Shown here in pieces: positions 1 through 5,612 of a DNA stretch of 5,612 bases. Origin of the DNA: CAYMTN01 sp964393335 (lineage in GTDB: Bacteria; Chloroflexota; Anaerolineae; Aggregatilineales; Aggregatilineaceae); assembly GCA_964393335.1 (NCBI GenBank), contig CAYMTN010000307.1:1-5612 (forward strand). Reading direction: 5' to 3'. Every line of letters begins with the position of its first letter. The stretch's first letter is position 1. Below the pieces are notes generated by a model, which was not told the origin of the DNA, did no database searches, and saw only the letters and a list, made by a program, of their open reading frames with translations. A program made the translations under genes and the position numbers.

Positions 1-42
1 GAGACCACCGGCGCGGGCGCAGCACTGCCGGATGCGTCCCGG

Positions 43-996
43 TTACAGGTAACTTCCGCCGCGCGTGCTGACGAGCGCGGCTGCGCCGATCAAACCGACG
101 TTGTCGCCCAGCGATGCCTGCACGATCGGCACGTGCTCACAATACATCGGGTCCATGACGTGCTGCTCGACGGCGCGCCGCATCGGTTTGAACAGCAGGT
201 CGCCCACGTTGCTGACGCCGCCGCCCACGACGATAATCTGCGGGTTCAAGATGTGCATCAGGCTGACGATGCCCAGCCCGACACGATAGCCAGCCCGCTC
301 GATCAACGATACCGCCAGATCGTCGCCTTCCAGCGCGGCTTCACCGACGATCTTCGACGTGACGCTGTGCAGGTCGCCGTTGACCTTGTCACGGATGCTC
401 GATTCAGCCCCCGCTTTGAGCTGTTCGACTGCACAGCGCGCGATGGCCGTGCCGGACGCAGCGTTTTCCAGGTCCATCACCTCGCCGTCCACGATCAGGA
501 TCATGTGTCCGGCTTCGCCCGCCAGGCCATCCGCGCCGACAACCAGGTGCCCGTTGTCGATCAGACCGCTGCCGATGCCGGTGCTGACCGTCAGGTAGAC
601 CACGTATTTATAGCCGTGCGCCGCGCCGCGCGTCGCTTCGGCCAGCGCGGCGACGTTGGCGTCGTTGCCCAGGTAGGTTGTGCAGCCAAACCGTTCCTGC
701 ACCAGTTTGCGCACCGGCACGTTATGCCAGCCGGGCAGGTTGGGCGGCGCGACGATGGTGCCAGCATGGGGATTGATCGGGCCAGGAACCGATACGCCGA
801 TCCCGGCCACCGATTCGACGGAATCCGGCACGACACGCGCGATCAGGTCCAGCAGGCGCACGATGACCTTATCCGGCCCTTCCTGGGCGCGCGTGGGCGC
901 GGAGACACGCTCCAGCAGGTTCAACTGGCTGTCAAAACGAGCCGCCCGCATCTGCGTGCCGCCCAGATCAACCCCGATGATGATCTCCTCACTCAT
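43..996 (-). CDS. ROK-family sugar kinase (glucokinase-like), lacking the zinc-binding Cys cluster
   Basis: Predicted cytosolic kinase that phosphorylates a hexose or related sugar with ATP; the exact substrate cannot be read from sequence. The 317-residue length is normal for ROK kinases. There is no N-terminal winged-helix domain, so it is an enzyme rather than a NagC/XylR-type repressor. Visible motifs: phosphate-binding DLGGT at 10-14, PGPI at 71-74, GNDAN at 110-114 with D112 as the expected catalytic base, STGIGSG at 138-144, the ExGH sugar/zinc motif at 161-164 (E161, H164), E177 in the position of the conserved sugar-contacting Glu, and NPQIIVVGGGVS at 251-262. Oddity: where most family members carry CxCGxxGC between GH and that Glu, this protein has only a short Cys-free segment (about 171-176). 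Start: ATG preceded by GGAG (1005-1008) at 8 nt spacing. It lies 58 bp downstream of the reductase gene on the same strand, so cotranscription is plausible. Family assignment is very sure; substrate is open. Confidence 0.93.
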   Translation of the reverse strand: MSEEIIIGVDLGGTQMRAARFDSQLNLLERVSAPTRAQEGPDKVIVRLLDLIARVVPDSVESVAGIGVSVPGPINPHAGTIVAPPNLPGWHNVPVRKLVQERFGCTTYLGNDANVAALAEATRGAAHGYKYVVYLTVSTGIGSGLIDNGHLVVGADGLAGEAGHMILIVDGEVMDLENAASGTAIARCAVEQLKAGAESSIRDKVNGDLHSVTSKIVGEAALEGDDLAVSLIERAGYRVGLGIVSLMHILNPQIIVVGGGVSNVGDLLFKPMRRAVEQHVMDPMYCEHVPIVQASLGDNVGLIGAAALVSTRGGSYL

Positions 997-1020
997 TGAT
1001 CAAACTCCAATTGTTCCTTA

Positions 1021-1029
1021 AGTGTAGCA
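1021..1029 (-). promoter_or_regulatory. Candidate extended -10 element for the ROK kinase gene
   Basis: On the minus strand this reads TGCTACACT, a TGn extended -10 followed by TACACT (4 of 6 matches to TATAAT), 24 bp before the kinase ATG. No good -35 hexamer is found at 16-18 bp spacing, so activity would rest on the extended motif. It could allow the kinase to be expressed independently of the upstream reductase. The match may be chance. Confidence 0.25.
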
Positions 1030-1035
1030 CAAGAA

Positions 1036-1048
1036 AACCGGTTCGAAC
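1036..1048. promoter_or_regulatory. Two overlapping 8-bp palindromes, candidate operator
   Basis: The reductase-kinase gap contains AACCGGTT (1036-1043) overlapping GTTCGAAC (1041-1048), both perfect palindromes. They lie just upstream of the candidate -10 element of the kinase gene, around the -35 region. AACCGGTT has the central CG dyad common in operators of LacI-family sugar repressors, but no regulator gene is in the window and short palindromes occur by chance, so the role is inferred only. Confidence 0.2.
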
Positions 1049-1054
1049 AGGTCC

Positions 1055-2089
1055 TTACCAGCGATATACCGACAGCTTGAAGTCCATCATCGTGCCGACG
1101 AAATAGGGCACGATGGCCTGCTCCGGCGGGGCGACCTCGTCCAGCCGTGCGCGATCCTCGTCGGTGATGCTGACTTCGGTCGCTCCCAGGTAATTGTCAA
1201 GGTGCGCCATCGTGCGCGGCCCGATGATCGGGCTGGTGACGCCGGGTTGGTGCGCTAACCACGCGATGGCGACCTGGCTTGGCGTGCAGTTTTTCTCGTC
1301 GGCCAGCGTTCGCACGACGTCCAGCACGTTGTAGGCGAGATCGCTGAAGTGCTGCCGCCCGCGCCGCACGAACGGGGCAGGTGCCTGGGCATCACGCGCA
1401 AAACGCGTGTCGCCGGGGACCGGTTCGCCGCGCTGGTATTTTCCGGTCAAAAAACCGCGTGCCAGCGGCGACCAGGGCATCACTGCCAGCCCGTAACTCT
1501 GCGCCAGCGGGATCAGCTCGCGCTCGACGCTGCGATCCAGCAGGTGATAGGGCGGCTGTTCGCTGACAAAACGGTTGAGGCCATACTCTTTGGCGGCCCA
1601 CAGCCCCTCGAGCGCTTTCCACGCCGGAAAGTTGCTGGTGCCGATGTAGCGCACCTTGCCCGCGCGGATCAGGTCATCCAGCGCGCGCAGCGTTTCGTCA
1701 ATCGGGATGTCGGACTGGGGGCGGTGAAGCTGGTAGAGGTCGATCCGGTCAGTTTGCAGGCGCGTGAGGGACGCTTCACACTGCTCGATGATGTGGCGGC
1801 GGCTGCTGCCGGCTGCCAGCGGGCTGTCGTCGGCCATACGCCCGTGAACCTTCGTCGCCAGCACGATGCGGTCGCGCTGGCCGTTGCGTTTGAGCGCCTT
1901 ACCGACGACGGTTTCGCTCGCGCCGCGCCCGTAGACGTTGGCCGTGTCCAGGAAATTGATCCCGGCGTCCAGCGCGGTGTCGATGATCGTCATCGCGTCG
2001 GCTTCCGGGGTTTCGGTGCCAAAGTTCATGCACCCCAGGCATAACATACTCACAGGAACGCCAGTTCGCCCCAAGTTGCGATAGTCCAT
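1055..2089 (-). CDS. Aldo/keto reductase
   Basis: NAD(P)H-dependent oxidoreductase of the aldo/keto reductase superfamily (TIM barrel, cytosolic), reducing aldehydes or ketones to alcohols; the physiological substrate is unknown. It has 344 residues, a usual length for the bacterial YajO/Tas-like branch. The catalytic tetrad is complete: D48 (in FLDTANVYG), Y53, K80 (in LATK) and H122 (in YQLH). Other family marks are GTSNF at 150-154, SPLARGFLTGK at 207-217 and the C-terminal cofactor-binding stretch around 286-300 (SPIIGPRTMAHLDNY). Start choice: the frame stays open another 53 codons to 2248, but homology to the family begins at MDYRNLG, and this ATG has AAGGA (2096-2100) at 6 nt spacing; the upstream codons give an Arg/Pro-rich, unrecognisable stretch. 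It is divergent from mutS and is followed by the ROK kinase on the same strand, suggesting a sugar or carbonyl metabolism unit. No break or missing key residue is seen. Confidence 0.93.
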   Translation of the reverse strand: MDYRNLGRTGVPVSMLCLGCMNFGTETPEADAMTIIDTALDAGINFLDTANVYGRGASETVVGKALKRNGQRDRIVLATKVHGRMADDSPLAAGSSRRHIIEQCEASLTRLQTDRIDLYQLHRPQSDIPIDETLRALDDLIRAGKVRYIGTSNFPAWKALEGLWAAKEYGLNRFVSEQPPYHLLDRSVERELIPLAQSYGLAVMPWSPLARGFLTGKYQRGEPVPGDTRFARDAQAPAPFVRRGRQHFSDLAYNVLDVVRTLADEKNCTPSQVAIAWLAHQPGVTSPIIGPRTMAHLDNYLGATEVSITDEDRARLDEVAPPEQAIVPYFVGTMMDFKLSVYRW

Positions 2090-2095
2090 TTGCTG

Positions 2096-2100
2096 TCCTT
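2096..2100 (-). promoter_or_regulatory. Ribosome binding site deciding the reductase start
   Basis: Reads AAGGA on the minus strand, 6 nt before the ATG at 2087-2089. It supports the 344-residue start over the longer open frame reaching 2248. Confidence 0.7.
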
Positions 2101-2165
2101 TCAGTGGAATCAAAACGTGCCGGTGCCCGGCCCGGCCCCCAGGAATCCCCGCCGGTGCCGGTTGG

Positions 2166-2194
2166 TTGTCGGGCACGTGCGCCCTTGCTAGAAT
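2166..2194 (+). promoter_or_regulatory. Candidate sigma70-type promoter for mutS with extended -10
   Basis: A -35-like TTGTCG (2166-2171, 4 of 6 matches) and a -10 TAGAAT (2189-2194, 5 of 6) are separated by exactly 17 bp, and TGC at 2186-2188 makes an extended -10. The expected transcription start near 2201 would give a leader of about 110 nt before mutS. The spacer contains the 8-bp palindrome GCACGTGC (2173-2180), which could be an operator or chance. This is the best promoter-like sequence in the divergent gap. Confidence 0.5.
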
Positions 2195-2280
2195 ACACCG
2201 TCGATGGCAGGGCGACGATCCCATCCTGGCCCAACGCCGCGCCCGCACCGGTGTATTTTCAGCAGCACGCGCTTGATGTG

Positions 2281-2309
2281 ATCATATCCCAAACAGGAAT
2301 TGTTGAAAA
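2281..2309 (-). promoter_or_regulatory. Candidate promoter for the aldo/keto reductase
   Basis: On the minus strand, TTTTCA (2304-2309, 4 of 6 to the -35 consensus) is followed after 17 bp by TATGAT (2281-2286, 5 of 6 to the -10). It would leave a leader of roughly 185 nt before the reductase ATG and would sit inside the mutS leader and ribosome-binding area, so the two divergent transcripts would overlap. Weak evidence from hexamer matches only. Confidence 0.28.
2295..2298 (+). promoter_or_regulatory. Distant Shine-Dalgarno-like AGGA before mutS
   Basis: AGGA lies 15 nt before the mutS ATG, longer than the usual 5-9 nt, and no closer purine-rich site exists (GAAAAC only). Either initiation is weak or leaderless-like, or the start differs. 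The in-frame GTG at 2278-2280 would add 12 residues but has no better site upstream. The ATG is kept because family homology begins a few residues after it. Confidence 0.35.
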
Positions 2310-2313
2310 CCCT

Positions 2314-4917
2314 ATGTCAGACGTGACGCCTTCTCGCCAGCAGTACCTGGACTTCAAGAGCCAGTTCCCCGACGCAATCGTGATGTTTCGCCTGGGCGAT
2401 TTTTACGAAATGTTCGACGGCGACGCCGAGACGGCTGCCCGCGAACTGGACCTGGTGCTGACCAGCCGCCCGGTCAAAAAAGGGGAGCGCGTGCCGATGT
2501 GCGGCGTGCCGCATCACGCGGTCGAAGGTTATATCGCCAAGCTGGTAGATCGCGGTTATCACGTCGCGGTGATCGAACAGGTCGGCAACGAACCGGTCGG
2601 CGGGCTGACGCCGCGCGAAGTGTCGCGCGTGGTCACACCGGGTACGGTCATGGAACCGGGTATGCTGGCCGATACGCGCCACAATTACCTGCTGGCGCTC
2701 GCCCCGGAACCGGATCGGACGGGTGAGGGCTGGGCGGCGGTCGGGCTGGCTTACGTGGACATCAGCACCGGCGAATTCGCCGCGACTCAGTTCGACGGCG
2801 ACGGCGCGACGATGGCCGTCGTCGAAGAACTGGCGCGCCTGGAGCCGCGCGAGGTGCTGATCCCGGCGGCGTGGGCGGATCGCGGAGTGACCCTGCCGCG
2901 CGGCGCGCACGCCAGCCCGCTGCCGCATTATCACTTTGAGCACAGTTTCGCGCGGCAGGCGCTGCTCGACCATTTTCAGGTGTCCACGCTGGCGGGCTTC
3001 GGCTTGCAGGACAAACCACTGGCCGTGCGCGCGTCGGGCGCGATCCTGGCGTATTTGCAGGAAACACAGCGCGGCGCGCTCGACCAGCTTGGCACGATTC
3101 ACAGCTATTCGATCACCAGTTTTATGACACTCGACGCCGCCACGCGCCGCAACCTGGAACTGACCGAAACGATCCGCGAGGGGCGCAAACTCGGCTCGCT
3201 GCTCGACGTGCTGGATCGCACGGTCACGCCGATGGGCGCGCGCCTGCTGCGCACGTGGATCGGGCAGCCGTTGCTGGACCGGGCGCGACTGGAGGCGCGG
3301 CTGGATGCGGTCGAGGCGCTGTACGAGTCTGGTACGGCGCGGGCGGCGGTGCGCGACGGGCTGCGCCCCGTCAGCGACCTGGAACGGCTGGCGAACCGGC
3401 TGGTGGTCGGGCGGGCCGGTCCGCGCGATCTGCTGGCGCTGGCGAGCAGTCTCGAAGCGGTGCCGGAGCTGCGCGACCTGATCGAACCGGCGGCGGCGCT
3501 GGCCGCGATCACCGATCTGCTGGACCCGTGCGAGGACGTGGTCGATCTGATTTACAGCGCCATCACCGACGATCCGCCCGCCGTGATGAACACGACCGGC
3601 GCGTTCCGGCCCGGTTACAGCGAGGAACTGGACGGCGTGATCAACGCCAGCCGCGACGCGAAAGACTGGGTCGCCAACCTGGAAGAAACCGAGCGCGCGC
3701 GGACCGGCATCAAGAGCCTGAAGGTCGGCTTCAACAAAGTATTCGGGTATTACCTGGAAGTCAGCCGTGCGAACACCGAAAAAGTGCCGGACGACTACAT
3801 ACGTAAGCAGACGCTGGTCAATGCCGAGCGTTACATCACGCCGGACTTGAAGGATTATGAGGCGCTGATCCTCAACGCCGAAGAACGCCTGTTGGAGATC
3901 GAGCAGCGGCTGTTTGACGAACTATGCGCGCAGGTGCGGGCACGGTCGGCGGCGCTGCTGCGCACGGCGCGCGGGCTGGCGCACCTGGACGCGTTCGCCT
4001 CGCTGGCCGAAGTCGCGGCGCGCGAAGGTTACGTGCGGCCCGCGCTGACCGGCGAGGACGCGCTCGACATCCACGACGGGCGGCACCCGGTCGTCGAACG
4101 GATGCTGCACGGCCAGCGTTTCGTGCCCAACGATACGCATTTTGACGATCACGAGCGGCTGCACATCATCACCGGCCCGAACATGGCCGGAAAAAGCACG
4201 ATCATCCGGCAGGTGGCGCTGATCGTGCTGCTGGCTCAGATCGGCAGTTTTGTCCCGGCGCGCGAGGCGACGATCGGGCTGGCAGACCGCATTTTCACGC
4301 GCATCGGCGCTCAGGACGAGATTCACGCCGGGCAATCGACGTTCATGGTCGAAATGGTCGAGCTGGCCCTGATCCTGGCGCACGCCACGCGCCGCAGCCT
4401 GTTGATCCTGGACGAGATCGGGCGCGGGACGAGCACATATGACGGCATGGCGATTGCGCGCGCGGTGGTCGAGCACATCCACAACAGCCCGCGCCTGGGA
4501 TCGCGCACGCTGTTTGCGACGCACTACCACGAGCTGACCGAACTGTCGAACATCCTGCCGGGCGTGGCGAACTACAACGTCGCAGTGGCCGAAGAGGGCG
4601 ACTCGGTCGTATTTTTGCACCGGCTGATGCCCGGCGGCGCGGATCGCTCGTACGGGATTCACGTCGCGCAGTTGGCAGGCATCCCGAAATCGGTGATCAA
4701 CCGGGCCAACGAAATTCTCAAGGAACTGGAAGCTGCCGGGGGCGATTTCGTGATCAAACGGCGGGACCAGCCCGACGCCCCGCTTCAGTTGTCGTTTTTC
4801 CAGACGGACCCGGACCCCGTGATCGCGTTCGTGCGCGAGTTGAAGGTCGATGAACTGTCGCCGCTGGACGCGATCACCAAGCTGTACGAACTCAAGCGGC
4901 TGGCGGGGGATGAGTAG
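2314..4917 (+). CDS. mutS: DNA mismatch repair protein MutS
   Basis: MutS1 mismatch sensor: a dimeric ATPase that binds mispairs and small loops in newly replicated DNA and recruits MutL. The product has 867 residues, close to the E. coli protein (853). Domains in order: mismatch-binding domain I (about 1-115) with the Phe-x-Glu motif in GDFYEMF (F30, E32); connector (about 125-245); core/lever (about 265-560) with the clamp inserted near 425-540; ATPase domain with Walker A GPNMAGKST (621-629, bases 4174-4200), Walker B LLILDE (D700, E701), GRGTSTYDG (703-711) and FATHYHE (734-740); helix-turn-helix dimer contact near 779-791. Near the C terminus QLSFF (825-829) matches the beta-clamp-binding consensus, followed by a conserved LSPLDAITKLYELK tail. 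The frame is open back to 2104, but the added 70 residues are low-complexity and unlike MutS. It is divergent from the reductase, has no adjacent mutL, and is followed after 41 bp by a Uma2-family locus. No break or missing catalytic residue is seen. Confidence 0.98.
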   Translation: MSDVTPSRQQYLDFKSQFPDAIVMFRLGDFYEMFDGDAETAARELDLVLTSRPVKKGERVPMCGVPHHAVEGYIAKLVDRGYHVAVIEQVGNEPVGGLTPREVSRVVTPGTVMEPGMLADTRHNYLLALAPEPDRTGEGWAAVGLAYVDISTGEFAATQFDGDGATMAVVEELARLEPREVLIPAAWADRGVTLPRGAHASPLPHYHFEHSFARQALLDHFQVSTLAGFGLQDKPLAVRASGAILAYLQETQRGALDQLGTIHSYSITSFMTLDAATRRNLELTETIREGRKLGSLLDVLDRTVTPMGARLLRTWIGQPLLDRARLEARLDAVEALYESGTARAAVRDGLRPVSDLERLANRLVVGRAGPRDLLALASSLEAVPELRDLIEPAAALAAITDLLDPCEDVVDLIYSAITDDPPAVMNTTGAFRPGYSEELDGVINASRDAKDWVANLEETERARTGIKSLKVGFNKVFGYYLEVSRANTEKVPDDYIRKQTLVNAERYITPDLKDYEALILNAEERLLEIEQRLFDELCAQVRARSAALLRTARGLAHLDAFASLAEVAAREGYVRPALTGEDALDIHDGRHPVVERMLHGQRFVPNDTHFDDHERLHIITGPNMAGKSTIIRQVALIVLLAQIGSFVPAREATIGLADRIFTRIGAQDEIHAGQSTFMVEMVELALILAHATRRSLLILDEIGRGTSTYDGMAIARAVVEHIHNSPRLGSRTLFATHYHELTELSNILPGVANYNVAVAEEGDSVVFLHRLMPGGADRSYGIHVAQLAGIPKSVINRANEILKELEAAGGDFVIKRRDQPDAPLQLSFFQTDPDPVIAFVRELKVDELSPLDAITKLYELKRLAGDE

Positions 4918-4920
4918 GCG

Positions 4921-4926
4921 TATACT
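4921..4926 (+). promoter_or_regulatory. Possible -10 element before the Uma2 locus
   Basis: TATACT matches 5 of 6 bases of the -10 consensus just after the mutS stop, 32 bp before the Uma2 ATG. No -35-like hexamer is found 17 bp upstream (GGCTGG). It overlaps a 6-bp inverted repeat (TGAGTA 4911-4916 with TACTCA 4923-4928) that spans the mutS stop codon. The Uma2 locus may equally be read through from mutS. Confidence 0.22.
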
Positions 4927-4958
4927 CAGTAGTAGGACAGCGAGAAAGAGGGACGATC

Positions 4959-5508
4959 ATGGCCGTTGGAACCCAATACTACACTACCGAGGAATTCGAC
5001 GCGTTTGTGTGTCTGCCGGAACATGCCGACCGGCGCTTTGAGTTGATCGGGGGGGAGATCGTCGAAGTGGTATCGAACAACTATTTATCACTCGTTGCGA
5101 TGCGAATTGGTGCGCGGCTGCTCGTTTTTTTCGAGGGTAAGCAGTTGGGTTACGTCACCGGCGCGGACGGCGGTTACGTGGTCTCAGGCGAGCGGTACAT
5201 CCCGGGATGTGACGTTCGTCAGCAAACAGCGCCAGCCCGAACCGTCGCACGATGCCTACAATCCAATCGCGCCCGATCTCGCCGTCGAAGTGCTCTCCCC
5301 AACCGATGAACTCGGTCCTTTGCGCCTGAAAGTTGGAAATTACCTGCACGCCGGAACAACGCTGTGGGTGGTCGATCCCGATAAAAAACACGTCGAAGTA
5401 TACACGCCGGGCAGCGCACCGCACGTCGTCCCGCTGGATGGCAGACTCGACGGCGGCGACGTGCTGCCAGGATTCACACTTGTGGTGAAGGACGTGTTTC
5501 CGGAGTAG
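4959..5508 (+). pseudogene. Uma2-family (DUF820) putative endonuclease, single-base frameshift
   Basis: Uma2-family proteins have a PD-(D/E)XK nuclease-like fold and are often present in many copies in cyanobacteria, Chloroflexota and similar genomes; their biological role is poorly known. Start ATG with GAGGGA (4948-4953) at 5 nt spacing. The first frame carries the N-terminal half (82 residues: RFELIGGEIVEV near 26-37, GGYVVSGERYIP at 71-82) up to 5204; then the family sequence continues one base over, from 5206 (DVTFVSKQRQP, APDLAVEVLSPTDE, TTLWVVDPDKKHVEVY, PGFTLVV) to the stop at 5506-5508. One extra G in the GGG at 5204-5206 explains the break. The repaired product is 182 residues, normal for the family, with putative active-site residues D83, E110 and K124 all present. 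As written, translation runs out of frame and stops at 5307-5309 (116 residues, 34 of them unrelated). It may be a young pseudogene or a sequencing/assembly error; no convincing programmed-slippage signal is seen. It lies 41 bp after mutS, and its 3' end overlaps the convergent gene. Confidence 0.85.
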
Positions 5509-5612
5509 CTGGTACTCGGAGGCTGCGCACGACGATCACTCCCCCGACAATCATCCCCAGTACCAGCAGCAGCGGCGCGCCAATGGTCCAGGTCGGCGGC
5601 AGGCCGCTGTCG
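5474..5612 (-). CDS. C-terminal end of an unidentified membrane protein (partial)
   Basis: Minus-strand frame entering from the right edge and ending with TGA at 5474-5476; 45 codons are visible (the first full codon begins at 5611). The fragment reads DSGLPPTWT, then a hydrophobic stretch of about 18-20 residues (GAPLLLVLGMIVGGVIVV), then a short tail with R29 and R32 and many prolines. This is the pattern of a single C-terminal transmembrane helix with a short cytoplasmic tail by the positive-inside rule, as in a membrane-anchored extracytoplasmic protein or the last helix of a polytopic one. The start and family are outside the window. It converges on the Uma2 locus and overlaps its last 35 bp. 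The evidence is the hydrophobic segment in an open frame only, so it remains tentative. Confidence 0.5.
   Translation of the reverse strand, partial: DSGLPPTWTIGAPLLLVLGMIVGGVIVVRSLRVPATPETRPSPQV

Noticed and set aside
1..25. Possible GTG start (23-25, minus strand) of a further gene 17 bp after the kinase stop
   Set aside because: Only eight codons are visible and the nearest SD-like GGGA is poorly spaced, so it cannot be supported.
133..999. Long plus-strand open frame (288 codons) antisense to the ROK kinase gene
   Set aside because: It is a by-product of GC-rich codon use on the opposite strand; the translation is rich in Arg, Asp, His and Gln and shows no family motif, while the minus strand encodes a complete ROK kinase.
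2104..2313. 70-codon N-terminal extension of mutS, and the 53-codon extension of the reductase to 2248
   Set aside because: The two extensions overlap each other in opposite directions across an intergenic gap with promoter-like sequence, are low-complexity, and are not part of either protein family.
2317..3102. Long minus-strand open frame antisense to the start of mutS, and similar frames at 3922-4662 and 1349-2044
   Set aside because: All lie opposite well-conserved coding sequence, have Arg/Ala/His-rich compositions and no recognisable domains.
4911..4928. Inverted repeat TGAGTA / TACTCA around the mutS stop as a terminator
   Set aside because: The stem has only 6 AT-rich pairs and no T-tract follows, so it does not look like an intrinsic terminator.
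5049..5055. G7 tract in the Uma2 gene as a phase-variation switch
   Set aside because: The frame is intact across it and yields the expected IGGEI motif; the break is about 150 bp downstream, so the tract does not explain it.
5201..5210. Programmed +1 frameshifting in the Uma2 gene
   Set aside because: There is no stop codon in the slip position, no known slippery motif, and no evident stimulatory structure; a simple one-base insertion is the more economical explanation.

Overview
The window is a GC-rich bacterial chromosomal segment with tightly packed genes: four identifiable loci plus one gene entering from the right edge. A high-GC, environmental bacterium, perhaps a member of the Chloroflexota, fits the protein flavour (MutS1 with a QLSFF clamp motif, a Uma2-family protein, a Cys-less ROK kinase). 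That assignment is an impression, not a demonstrated result. No RNA gene, CRISPR array, insertion sequence or integrase is visible.

Layout. The left part (about 43-2089) is read on the minus strand: an aldo/keto reductase (1055-2089) followed 58 bp later by a ROK-family sugar kinase (43-996). Their order and short gap suggest a carbohydrate/carbonyl-metabolism transcription unit, though the gap also holds an extended -10-like element and two overlapping 8-bp palindromes, so the kinase may have its own control. A 224-bp divergent intergenic region (2090-2313) separates them from mutS (2314-4917, plus strand). This region contains a credible extended -10 promoter pointing towards mutS and a weaker one pointing towards the reductase. 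mutS is intact and encodes a full-length MutS1 mismatch sensor of 867 residues, with mismatch-binding, ATPase and beta-clamp-binding motifs. No mutL follows inside the window.

Downstream of mutS, after 41 bp, lies a Uma2-family (DUF820, PD-(D/E)XK-like) reading frame that is broken by one extra G in the GGG run at 5204-5206. Removing it restores a standard 182-residue protein. Finally, a minus-strand frame running off the right edge (5474-5612) encodes a C-terminal transmembrane helix and short tail; it converges on the Uma2 locus and overlaps its end by 35 bp.

I see no strong evidence for an undescribed multi-gene system here. The points most worth a second look are the single-base break in the Uma2 gene, the loss of the zinc-binding cysteine cluster in the ROK kinase, and the control elements in the two intergenic gaps.
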